NCBI GenBank assembly: GCA_035610835.1
Contig: CM069457.1
Coordinates: 21,136,658 to 21,200,657, forward strand
DNA from: Ophiura sarsii
Lineage: Eukaryota > Echinodermata > Ophiuroidea > Amphilepidida > Ophiuridae
Direction of reading: 5' to 3'
Length of the DNA: 64,000 bases
Under the pieces are notes generated by a model. That model had not been told where the DNA came from, did no database searches, and saw nothing but the letters and a program-made list of their open reading frames with translations. Position 1 is the stretch's first letter. Every line of letters starts with the position of its first letter. Below are positions 22,415 through 32,384 of the stretch, in pieces. A program made the position numbers and the translations under genes.

Positions 22415-23061
22415 TGTCTCTACATCATGCTTTTCTTTGTAATCGCGGACAAGAGAACTTGAGGGATATGCAACCGTCAGACTTTTTGTTGGAGACTGAT
22501 GATGAGAGGATCCGGTTTATTTCCCGAAGAGATATGTTCACAAAGAATAACCGAGAAGATGCCGATGAGAAAATTGGAGGTAAGATGTATGAGCTGCCTG
22601 GAAACCCCAGATGTCCAGTTGACTCATTCTTACGGTATAAAGCTATACTTCATCCTTTGTGCCCAGCTTTCTGGCAAAAACCACGTGAAGTTGCACCAGA
22701 AGATCCAGAGCAGCCATGGTACTGCAATTCTCCAGTGGGCAATAACACACTCAATAAGAAGATGAAAGTGATATCGACAACTGCTGGGTGTGCCACAATG
22801 TACACAAACCATTGCCAACGTGCAACGTGTGTCACAGTGTTGGATCGTGAAGGCTTCGCAAGTCGTGATATAATGACAGTAAGTGGGCATCACTCCGAAA
22901 CATCCATCAAGCATTACAGCAAAACAAGCGATGCGCCAAATGAGCAACGCTATTGCTCGCAAGTCAATGTCGACTGCTACTGCTGTGAAACCACCCACTC
23001 CAGCTCCACTGATGACTGGGCCTACTACAAGTTTTTGAATATGTTTTATATAGAACCATGA
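22415..23061 (+). CDS. Crypton/DUF3504-like tyrosine recombinase domain, terminal exon
   Basis: The open frame encodes about 215 residues resembling the catalytic half of tyrosine recombinases of the Crypton / DUF3504 (ZMYM-QRICH1-KIAA1958-like) group. FLCNRGQENLRDM carries the first catalytic Arg. MYELPGNPRCPVDSF is the typical linker. TNHCQRATCVTVL has the H-x-x-R box, and MTVSGHHSETSIKHYS the distal His and the nucleophile Tyr. Residues expected in the active site (R, H-x-x-R, H, Y) are all present, so the domain could be catalytic. The frame has no ATG before the domain. An acceptor (ccccaacttag, AG at 22413-22414) is the likely start, so upstream exons are missing from view, or this is a 5'-truncated element. 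After the Tyr there is a 40-residue Cys/Ser-rich tail, then TGA. It could be a mobile Crypton or a domesticated host gene; the sequence does not decide. Confidence 0.82.
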
Positions 23062-23699
23062 GAGTAAGTTTAAAAAATGGTTTGGGGGAGTCCTGAGGAG
23101 AAGGAGGTGTACGGTAACCCCTGTATATACCCAACTAATATGTGTTCTTGTTTTAGAAAATATTAAAAATTACTATATAGAAACACTATGTTTTTCAGTA
23201 TCCAGACACATTTCCCCAGCTAAGTTTGAATAGTTTTTGATAGCCAATGTATCATGCTATGAGACTACAATCAGGTTATTTTAATTCACTGCTGGGATAA
23301 ATTCCTGCAAGCGATTGAAGATAGCCCCATTTTTACATAAAACATCAAGATATTTGAGGGGGGTCCTAAGTGGGACCCCCCCCCCCTGGTGAGGAAGAAG
23401 GAGTTAAGTGAAATTTGGTTTGATCTTTACAATTCTAAACCCATGTACTTACAATATTTTAACTTGATTAAAAGTATGAACATTATGCAAAAATGGGCAA
23501 TTATATGCAATTTTGGGAGATTTTGGGGCTTAAAAGGGGCTAAAACTTGATGGGGCACAAAATCCAAGCTATAGGGGCCAGAATTTTCAAACCTTGTCAG
23601 CATGAATATTTCATCAAGTACATATACTAAACCAAAAAAGAGCAAAATCCGACAACCTTCATGTTCCGCCCACCATTTGGTTTTCTCAGGCACACACTC
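23062..23699. other. Intergenic, with a small G/C hairpin
   Basis: GGGGGGTCCTAAGTGGGACCC (23357-23379) is a hairpin that runs into a C tract. No gene is seen; minus-strand open frames here only extend the adjacent LINE by chance. Confidence 0.5.
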
Positions 23700-25220
23700 T
23701 TAAGGTATGTATTTACTACTAACTTAATCTTCTGAGCCTTGAATATTGATTTCACATCAATCATTTTTAAACCACCTTCATCAATATCACCAATAAGCGT
23801 ACGCCTCTTTATAAAACCTTTACCACCATTCCACAGACATTCGTATATGATTTTATCTATTTGCTGTATTATGTAATCTGGAATATGACAAACGGAGGCC
23901 AAATATATAAACTTGGAGAGAGCAAAAGTCTTGATCAAAATAATTTTACCAGCAATGGTTAACCTTCTACATTTCCATATATTAAGAATGGTTTTCACCT
24001 GCTTTAATTTTGGGCCAAAATTCATGTCCTCAGCTGCCTTTTCATCATATGAAAAAAAATACACCCAAAGCCTTTATAGGTTTTGTTGGCCAATCAATGT
24101 TTAGCGGCTTGTCTATACTCATTCTTTTTGAACCAATCCATAAGCCCTTTGATTTACTGACATTCAAATTTAAGCCAGAAACCTTGGTAAAAGAATCAAG
24201 AAGCTTCAAGAGTGTATTTGCAGAGTCAACCCCATCCATAACGCATGTTGTGTCGTCAGCATATTGGATTAATTTCAATTCAGTGTTGTTAATTGAAATA
24301 CCGGAAATTAATGGGTTACCACGAATTGAGTTTGATAGAAGTTCTATCGCCAAAATAAATTTAAAAAGAACTCAGCCGATCGCCCTGCCTCACCCCACCC
24401 CTCTACGTACAGAAAAATATTTAGAAGTTAGGCCATTATTCAAAATACAACTACTTATATTACTATACAATGCTTTCACATGATTAACGAAATCAGGACC
24501 AAAATTGAAATGTTTAAGGGCTGCAAAAATGAAATTCCACTCAAGCGAGTCGAATGCCTTCTCAAAATCTAAGAAGAGCAATAAACCGGGGATATTCTTA
24601 TATTTAGTTTAATCAATAATATCTTGTATAGTACGTATAGATTCTGCAATATTTCTGCCCTTGACAAAACCACTTTGGTCAATATGAATTAATTTATGAA
24701 TAACACTCTCAACTCTCATTGCGAGAGCTTTTGACACAATTTTATAGTCAACATTCAGCAATTAAATAGGTCTCCAATTCTTTAGATTACATTACCTTAC
24801 CCTCTTTCTCAATCAATGTAATAACAGCTTGTCTTTGAGAGGATGACATTTGACCTCTTCTTAAACCTCTGTTGAGTACTTTTACCAAGAAAATACCAAT
24901 TTTATTCCAGAATTGTAAATACCATTCACAAGAAAGTCCATCGTTACCTGGGCTTTTATTCTTAGGCATTTTGTTAAGAACCTTAAATAATTCCACCTGA
25001 GTGACATTACCTTCACATTTTAACATATCATCATTATCAAGTGTGGGTGTAACATTACCCTGCAGAAAAAATATTATTGGAACTTGCATCCATGTCAACT
25101 TTGGATTCATAAATGTTCTTATATATAGTACTCACATTGTGCATTTATAATTTCATTAGGATTATTAACCTCAATGCTATCATCCAAAATTAATTTCTTG
25201 CATTGTTTCTTCTTACAGGT
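23700..25220 (-). mobile_element. LINE-1 copy: L1/Tx1-like ORF2 fragment (reverse transcriptase)
   Basis: Minus-strand frames carry, in order, the connector ILDDSIEVNNPNEIINAQ, MPKNKSPGNDGL (RT entry), MLFLDFEKAFDSLEWNF (motif A) and LIQYADDTTCVMDG (YADD, motif C). They end with LTIAGKIILIKTFALSKF and LWNGGKGFIKRRTLI of the C-terminal domain. Frames are broken by stops and shifts at about 24353-24390, 24581-24787 and 24045-24064. The endonuclease and the last part of the C-terminal domain are missing, so this is an internal fragment of a dead element. The KSPGNDGL and RPITLLN-type motifs seen in its relatives here favour the L1/Tx1 group. Confidence 0.88.
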
Positions 25221-25387
25221 TAACATTGTGTTATTCCAAAGTGGCATAGGCCTATAACAAATATAATCCAGCTGTAAATCTTTTTTTATCGCAATCTCTA
25301 TACTTTTGTCAACATAAAATATTATCTTTATAAATTGTAGGAAAATATTTCGGAAATAAATCCTCTTTCATATTTGTTTTCAATATA

Positions 25388-25420
25388 CGAGGGTCATTCA
25401 ATAGGTTCTACCTCCTACCT
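25388..25420 (+). mobile_element. Mariner-type terminal inverted repeat (solo end)
   Basis: TACGAGGGTCATTCAATAGG is a classic mariner-like end starting at a TA. A related end in the opposite orientation, CTTATTGAATGACCCTCATA, occurs at 36931-36950. LINE-2 was inserted about 100 bp inside the left one. No transposase frame is recognisable. Confidence 0.6.
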
Positions 25421-25682
25421 CATAACTTTGCCATTATACAAGTCAGTCGTATAAAATATTCCCCAATTGAAGCTTTGAATCTCAGCTACAAAATCATAGT
25501 ATATTGATCTGATTACTCATTGTTTTTTTTGTTTTTTTCTGTCAGAACCCAACAAGAAAAAGGGCTTACCTTTTATTTTACATATATAAATACATACAAG
25601 TAACAACACAACAACAAAAGAGAGAGAGAGAGAATTCACTATGAATCATTAAAACTTAAACCCCTTGTTGTACCAAACCAAT

Positions 25683-26441
25683 TTAAGTGTAAATACCTAC
25701 TTTATCCCATTTCATGTAATGAAATCCCAGCCTCCCTCTTTGTCTCGCTAGGGTCCCCTCTAGTCGGGCAGTGTCTCTGATTACTATGTCAAAGACACCG
25801 ATCGACAGAGAGGACCCCCTATATTTGCAGATGCAAATATATCTGCGGGCCATTAAGAGAAGCTGGTTCCTCATTAACCACTCATCATCATCATCATCAT
25901 CATGATTAAATATACCGAATAGTTTTTCAACATTAGTGAGATTGTCAAACAAATCATTCCACTTCTGTTTTAAGTCATTCCAAAATTTAACAACATCAGG
26001 GCAAGTGATAAAAATGTGGTCAAGAGTTTCGATCTCAATTTTGCATCTCAAACAATTTGGGCTTTTAACAATACCAATTTTATGCAGCCATTTATTTGTT
26101 GGTGAAATAAAATGGTTAATTCTAAACTGTAACCATCGTAGTCTGTTATCGATTGTAACTCTCCATGGCAACATAAACAAGTCTTTATAAACAGGCATTT
26201 CAAGACCATACACGTTTTTCAACGTAGCAATGCATTTGGGGGTTGTGTTAGCTTTCTTAATAAACTGCCGGTAAATTGTACTAGACTTCGTAGTATCAAT
26301 TGGATAAAAATTATCATCAAATGTGTACCCGATCATTTCATCATGCTTTGTTATGACAGTTCTATTACCATTACAAGTGGTCATTTTTATTTTCTTACGC
26401 CATTTATCAGGAATGGCTTGAATAATACCGTACCACTTCAT
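25683..26441 (-). pseudogene. LINE-2 ORF2 C-terminal domain
   Basis: This 252-codon open frame contains the region downstream of RT in L1/Tx1-type ORF2: a Trp/Arg-rich stretch, then C-x2-C-x7-H-x4-C (NCLRCKIEIETLDHIFITC), the typical Cys-His motif. A GAT/ATC microsatellite gives an Asp run (DDDDDDD). It overlaps nothing else and follows the preceding frame at 26470-26742 after a frameshift. Confidence 0.85.
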
Positions 26442-26797
26442 ATACCGTAGTTCAAGTTAACACTCTGTGTTATGCCCAATGTATGAAAGGGACGAATACA
26501 ATTCTTGTCAAATAGGTCACCGATTTTAACAATACCGGCCTGATAAAATTGTTGGTAGATTTATTATTTATCAACACCTGACTATTGTTCCAAATCACCT
26601 GATTGCTTGTTTCCTCAACAGTATCTGGTTCACCATGTTTTGAGTTTAATTCTGCATAGGCATTAAGAATACTAATATAAAATTGCGGTATGTGATTACT
26701 CAATTTCTTAGTGTCAAAACTACATTTCAATAACAATTCCATACCACCACATCCTGTTATATAGTAGTTGAGAATCTTCTTCCAACCAGCTTGATTA

Positions 26798-27457
26798 TCA
26801 GTAAAGTATCTCAGTAAAGTATCTTTTTAACCACATAAGTTGCTGTGCCTTGATTCTAGAAATAATGTCCACCATCTTTAGGCCCCCATTTTCGTAGCTA
26901 GCATTTAATTCAGACCTTTTTGCCTTATCTGGACCATTCCAGATAAACTGGTGAACGATAGAATTGACCTTCTTTTGTATTGCAATAGGTGTGGTAACCA
27001 TACTTGTGATGTACAATAATTTTGAAAGACCAAAAACTTTTGCAATGACAATCTTACCAATACCAGTGAGATCCCTATTTTTCCATAGAGCCAGAGTTTG
27101 CTTCAAAGATGTTATTTTATCTTCAAAATTACGAGCATGTGCAAGTTTTTCATTATATGAGAACACAATACCCAGCACTTTTACACTCTCAGCCCAAATC
27201 ACTGGTAGTGGTTTTTCGTTTGATTTTCTAACCTTACCCAGCCACATGGCTTCCGTTTTATCAGTATTAACCTTAAGTGATGAGCATATATAAAAATCAT
27301 CCAGAAGTTGCAATATGTATTGTGCAGAATTGATATCTTTTGGGAAACATGTAAGATCATCTGCATAACAGGATACCTTCAAAGTATTAGCATGATCCAG
27401 CTCTATACCTCTAATGTTCTTGTCCTCTCTTATATTAATCAGGAGTACCTCTATCAC
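26798..27457 (-). pseudogene. LINE-2 reverse transcriptase, distal half
   Basis: The frame starts inside the RT fingers/palm after an internal deletion and carries the catalytic CYADDLTCFPKD (motif C), then KTEAMWLGKVR, the LTGIGKIVIAKVFGLSK thumb region and FIWNGPDKAKRS. The upstream frame at 27454-27969 holds NKTPGNDGLTAEFYKQFW, GSYRPITLLNVDLKIGSKAI and LLNIDFEKAYDSIDHEF (motif A). Confidence 0.88.
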
Positions 27458-28468
27458 AACAACAAATAAAATTTAATAATTTTTGCAAGAAATTCATGAT
27501 CAATGGAGTCATATGCTTTTTCAAAATCAATGTTAAGTAAAATACCTGGGTGGTTTTTGTATTTTGTGAAATAAATAAGATCTGCAACAGTTCTTACTGC
27601 ATCACCAATGTAACGTTCGTTGACACAGGCTGATTGTTCAATGCCAATAATGTCGGGTAAAATCTTCGCCACTCGTTTTGCAATTGCCTTTGAACCAATT
27701 TTCAAATCAACGTTAAGTAAAGTAATTGGACGATAACTGCCAATTTTACGCTTATCTTTACCTTTTTTTAGAATAAAGGTAATCACGCCTTGTTTTTGTG
27801 AATTAATCAATTCCCCTTTTAGATAACTTGCATTTAAACTATCAACCAATGTTCCACCGAATAGGTGCCAAAATTGCTTATAAAATTCAGCAGTCAAACC
27901 ATCGTTCCCTGGGGTTTTATTATTTTGGAAAGTATTAAGCACTTCAAAACATTCATTTAGTGTTAACATACCTTCACATAATTCTTGTTGATCTATATAT
28001 ATTCAACTTGGGAATTTTGTCATGCATAAAAATTTTATCAACCTTCACAGAATTCAAATCAACATCTTTCTTTGTATATAGATTTGCATAAAATGTTTTG
28101 ATCTCATTCAAAATATTACTCTGATCGTTAGAAATCTCACCATCATCAAGTAAAATAGTGTTAATCGTACTTTTGATCTTATTGGCTTTCTCCAAACCTA
28201 AGAAGTATTTATTACTTTTCTCACTCTGCTCCACCCATTGAGCTCTGGATCGGACAATAATACCCTGTGTGATAGAATTATACTCATTTTCGAGCTGTTC
28301 TTTAGCAACATTCCATGCCCTTTCGTTATCCTCTGAAGGGTGACTACATAAATTGATTTCATTCTCCTTGACCTTATCCTCCAGGTTTTTCAGATGTTGG
28401 CGCTTCTTTTGGGCTTTCTTTTTACTAAATGACTGCGAAAATTGTCTAATCTCAAACTTAATCAACTC

Positions 28469-29284
28469 CTACAAGATTCTTTTATCATCCATATCAATGT
28501 AAGTCTGAATCCAAGTTGGTGCTAATCTGGTGATTTCCTGACAAAACTTAACATCATCACACAGGGAATTATTGAACTTCCAATAAGATGGACCACGGAT
28601 ATTATTTGACACATTATCAATATTTAAGAAAATTAGAGAGTGATCAGTACTGATAGAAGGCAAAATACCAACATTTTTCACCATGTCTTGTATTGTGTTT
28701 GACACAAACCAAAGATCAAGTCTGCTTTGAATCAGTGGTTTTTTTTGTCTCCACGGGTACTGACGCTGATACGGATTTCTTATACGCCAGATGTCAACTA
28801 AATCAAGACCGTCAAGAAAATTATGAATTGCATGCATAACATTGTCGTCATGGCGTGGGTTTCCACCCGCTCTATCCAGACCAATATTCATCAAAAGATT
28901 TATATCACCACCACATACAATATTTTTCTCGTGTACATTCTCAATGTTTGAAATAAGAAGAGACAATTGATTCCAAAATTCAGCCTGCTCTTTTAGTTTA
29001 CTTACACATGGGGCATAAACATTAATAATGAGAAAACTTTCACCTTTTACATTTACATCCAGAATAATAAATCTTCCATTTGGGTCACTCATACAATACT
29101 TGATCTCATAATCCAGAGTATTTCTGATTAATATTGCCACTCCTTTGCTATGGTTAGTGCCATTTGAAAAGACACATTTCCACGGCTTCCATTCATTACT
29201 CCACTTCTTTTCAATTTCATTAGTACTGTATGTTTCCTGCAAAATAATTATATCAGCATTCTTTTTTGTTAACCAATTAAACAT
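28469..29284 (-). pseudogene. LINE-2 AP-type endonuclease
   Basis: The frame encodes a 271-residue exonuclease-endonuclease-phosphatase domain: IIILQETYST (metal-binding Glu), GVAILIRN, VYAPCV, VCGGDINLLMN (Asp/Asn) and STDHSLIFLNI (catalytic Ser-Asp-His). The natural start lies upstream at 29385, reading MNNIRDC then LMSLNVRGIR, but a frameshift near 29290 separates the two. The catalytic residues appear intact. Its role would be to nick target DNA for target-primed reverse transcription. Confidence 0.88.
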
Positions 29285-29381
29285 CTTTTTACGTTTAAAA
29301 TAGGTACGGACCGGGTACGGATACCACGTACATTTAAGGACATCAAATTCACCTTAACATTTCCACAATCCCTTATGTTAT

Positions 29382-29612
29382 TCATTTTGTAACACATACA
29401 AATACCACATAATATATCATAAATATATCATCACTAGGCTTTACAATCGTAAAACCACCACCATTAATACATATTTTATCACGTTCGTTAATACTGTTAT
29501 GATCAGGTACAGGTTCGAGGTTTACACCGATTAAATACAATAAATTACTCTCTCTCAAACAAAAAGTATACATATACAACAACATGAAATACACAATAAG
29601 ATTCAAGTCCAT
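29382..29612 (-). CDS. Short 5' ORF of LINE-2, overlapping ORF2 start by ATGA
   Basis: A 76-codon frame begins 8 bp inside the LINE-2 5' end and ends VCVTK at a TGA that shares the ATGA overlap (29382-29385) with the ORF2 start codon. I do not recognise any ORF1 domain (no zinc knuckle, RRM or esterase motif). It is either the remnant of ORF1 in a slightly 5'-truncated element or a chance frame. The exact ATGA overlap is the only reason to take it seriously: it would suit termination-reinitiation translation of ORF2. Confidence 0.4.
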   Translation of the reverse strand: MDLNLIVYFMLLYMYTFCLRESNLLYLIGVNLEPVPDHNSINERDKICINGGGFTIVKPSDDIFMIYYVVFVCVTK

Positions 29613-29634
29613 AGTTTACATGATTACTCATTGT

Positions 29635-30440
29635 ACTTTTCTTAATATGCAGTAAAAACCAAACTTCCATTTAGTGAGACGGAAACGGGTAAACAACAGC
29701 CAAATATCTATTCATTTCAAGAAGTGCTATTCATTTGGCCAATTCTAAGAGTCAACATGTACCTATCGGTCAATTACAATCGTTCTAAGTTACAAATATC
29801 TCTTGAACAGACTTTAAACAATACAAGTGACTGATTCTTTTTGGCCGAAAATGTCCTCTTATTAGCCAGAACCAGACCAGGCCAGCCATCAATTTTAACC
29901 CTACCCTAGAGAACCGCTACAAAAGCATTTTTTTTTTCAAAGGAACTAAGAGATCTTCATTATACAGGACTAAATGGATACATTTCAAGTCTCTCGAAGA
30001 TATATTTTTCTATCACTGACTACCTGATTAACTATTCTAAATGTTGCATATAAGGAAAACTGATAAAGTTACTATCATGTTAACCCTAACCCCCTGAGTG
30101 CTAAAAAATGCTAATCCAAAGTCCCTCTCCAAACGCATGCGCCGTCGGTTTTCGATGACGTCATTAGGTTCCATCGTCCAGTATAGTTTGAGCCAAGTTT
30201 CAAATATTGTCTGACCATGGTCTGACAGGGGCTGACATATTGAATTGGCTATCATGCTAGTATTTGTGTGTGAACATGGTGTGAACATGGTGTGAATGGG
30301 GTGATACACCTTGGACCAACAGTCTAGAAGATCTGAAAAGGCGCTGCATGCTGTGACCACGCTGAAACACTCCTGCTATTTTTTTTTTTAATCTTTTATT
30401 GTTTGTTACTATCATTTTACATGGTTTCATAAGGTTTACA
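29635..30440. other. Intergenic, no gene recognised
   Basis: No domain is seen. A 107-codon minus frame at 30037-30360 has no recognisable features; TGTGAACATGGTGTGAACATG (about 30270) is a small local duplication. Confidence 0.4.
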
Positions 30441-31090
30441 TTTCATAATATCGATACATGTATAACACATTTTCATATGCTTTTTAGCATGTTTACATTG
30501 CATATCAATTTACTTTCCAGCATTTTTATATGCTTTTCGGCATGTTTACATTCGTAATTTTCACATTTCATGTCAAAATACATATTTTTCACATTTCATT
30601 GTTCATGCCTACAAATACATATGCTTTTCACATTTTCATATGCTTTTAAGCATGTTTTCCTTGCATATCATGTATAGCACAATTTCATATGCTTTTCAAG
30701 CATGCTTCCATTGCTTATCATTACATGTTAACACATTTTCATATGCTTTTCAGCCTTTTTACATTTTCATGTTTACAAGTTTACATTCATGTTCACATGT
30801 TTACATTACATATCAGCATTTTTACATGTTCATGTTTACATTTTTCACATTTCACATGTTTACATTACTTGCCTGTCATATGCTTTTCAGTATGATTACA
30901 TTGCCTATCATGTATAGCACATTTTTATATGCTTTTCAGCATGTTTGTATATGCTTTTCATTCACATAATTTTCATAGTTTCAATCGCATGTATAACACA
31001 TTTTCATATGCTTTTCAGGTTTACATTGCATACCATTACATAACACATATGCATTTCGGCATATTTACATTCATGTTCACATCATTTTTA

Positions 31091-31229
31091 CATTTCATGT
31101 TTACATTTCATGTTTACATTTCATGTTTACATTTCATGTTTACATTTCATGTTTACATTTCATGTTTACATTTCATGTTTACATTTCATGTTTACATTTC
31201 ATGTTTACATTTCATGTTTACATTTCATA
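31091..31229 (+). repeat. 13 bp tandem repeat block A (~10.7 copies)
   Basis: Uninterrupted CATTTCATGTTTA units are perfect throughout. They are flanked by TTCATGTTCACAT-AATTTTTA-type sequence on both sides, as is block B. Confidence 0.97.
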
Positions 31230-31270
31230 TTAATTACGGCATATTTAAATTCATGTTCACATAATTTTTA

Positions 31271-31435
31271 CATTTCATGTTTACATTTCATGTTTACATT
31301 TCATGTTTACATTTCATGTTTACATTTCATGTTTACATTTCATGTTTACATTTCATGTTTACATTTCATGTTTACATTTCATGTTTACATTTCATGTTTA
31401 CATTTCATGTTTACATTTCATGTTTACATTTCATA
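31271..31435 (+). repeat. 13 bp tandem repeat block B (~12.7 copies)
   Basis: The unit is the same CATTTCATGTTTA as in block A, again perfect. Blocks A and B, with their shared flanks (TTCATGTTCACAT), look like a duplicated segment. Confidence 0.97.
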
Positions 31436-31505
31436 TTAGTTACATGTATAACACATTTTCATATGCTTTTCATCATGTTTACATTTTTGGCTTTTCAGCA
31501 TGTTC

Positions 31506-32358
31506 ATTAGGGCGGGGCGTAAATAGGGAAGGTATTTTGTTCAAATCGGCCATGGTCAAAATGTATTCCACTTGACCCCACATGATCAAATATGCACTTT
31601 AAAAAAAATTCGGAGGGGGTCTTCAGTCCCCACCACTACCCTTTATCCCCCTATAGGGGAATACATGGTAAAGTTGCCAAATTGGTGTAGCAAAATTAGG
31701 TTTCGACCTAGAACAAATTGATACATATTTTTTTCAGCTTAATGCATTTCTATTAGGTACCCATAATGACATACTAAAAGTCTGAAAATATCAGAGTGTT
31801 AGAAATATGATAATTTGCATAAACTTAAAATGGCCGCTAATTTGAGCATTTTCATTGTTTTGGACTTATTTCTTATCTTAGATAGTTGTTATGGCACTTT
31901 AAATAGCTTCAGCATATATTGTATGAGTGTATAACGTATCCAAGGACATACAGAGACATATCTGCCCTAATATGTGTATCTTAAATTGCATAAATAACAA
32001 ATGGCCGCCAAAATTCTCAAATTAGCGGCCATTTAAAGTTTATGCAAATTAGGCATATTTCTACCACTCTGATATTTTTCGGACTTTTAGTATGTCATTA
32101 TGGGGACCTTATAGAAATGCATTGTGCTGCAAAAATTATGTTTCAATTTATTTTAGGTCGAAACATAATTTTACTACACCAATTTGGCAATTTTACTATG
32201 TATTCCCCTATAGGGGGATTAAGGGTAGTGGTGGGGTCTGAAGAACCACTCCGTTTTTTTTTTAAAGTGCATATTTAATCATGTGGGGTCAAGTGGAATA
32301 CATTTTGACCATGGCCGATTTGAACAAAATACCTTCCCTATTTACGCCCCGCCCTAAT
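31506..32358. mobile_element. 853 bp near-palindromic element with GTTC TSD
   Basis: The ends are ATTAGGGCGGGGCGTAAATA inverted at both sides, with GTTC flanking each (31502-31505 and 32359-32362). Left arm 31506-31855 and right arm 32010-32358 pair almost throughout, leaving a ~155 bp loop. The arms share CCCCTATAGGGG, itself a palindrome, and AAATGGCCGCTAATTTGAG. No coding frame is present. Insertion split the 30450-32420 minisatellite. Confidence 0.88.
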
Positions 32359-32384
32359 GTTCATTTCAACATTACACGGTATAT

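Larger units (their letters stand above)
25524..29620 (-). mobile_element. LINE-2 copy: 4.1 kb L1/Tx1-like element with 14 bp TSD
   Basis: TGATTACTCATTGT flanks the element at 25510-25523 and 29621-29634. The 3' end (left) has an A-rich tail (T-rich on the + strand, 25522-25540). From right to left it carries a short 5' ORF, an AP-type endonuclease, reverse transcriptase with CYADDLTC, and a C-terminal domain with LKNVYGLEMP, PWRVTIDNRLRWLQFRINH and a CLRCKIEIETLDHIFITC zinc-finger-like end. Several frameshifts and stops are present. Between KIIKFY and VVVIEVLLINIRED about 50 residues are missing, so the conserved RQGxxLSP block is deleted and the RT cannot work. It was mobilised intact enough to leave a TSD and decayed afterwards, or was copied in trans. 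Confidence 0.92.
30450..31505 (+). repeat. Degenerate 40-45 bp minisatellite (ATTTTCATATGCTTTTCAGC motif)
   Basis: Variants of ACATTTTCATATGCTTTTCA, followed by GCATGTTTACATTGCATATCA, are repeated many times from about 30450, with two blocks of pure 13 bp repeats embedded. The frames translated through it (Met-Phe-Thr-Phe-His patterns) are repeat artefacts. Similar sequence resumes after the palindromic element at 32359-32420, so the array was split by that insertion. Confidence 0.85.

Noticed and set aside
23427..23693. 88-codon minus frame beside LINE-1
   Set aside because: It does not continue the LINE protein and shows no domain.
30037..30360. 107-codon minus frame
   Set aside because: No domain or hydrophobic pattern, and no splice or expression evidence.
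31091..31435. CRISPR-like regular repeats
   Set aside because: Units are contiguous with no spacers, and the genome is eukaryotic.
30640..31575. Phe/His/Met-rich open frames
   Set aside because: A 13 bp period read in three frames; no gene.
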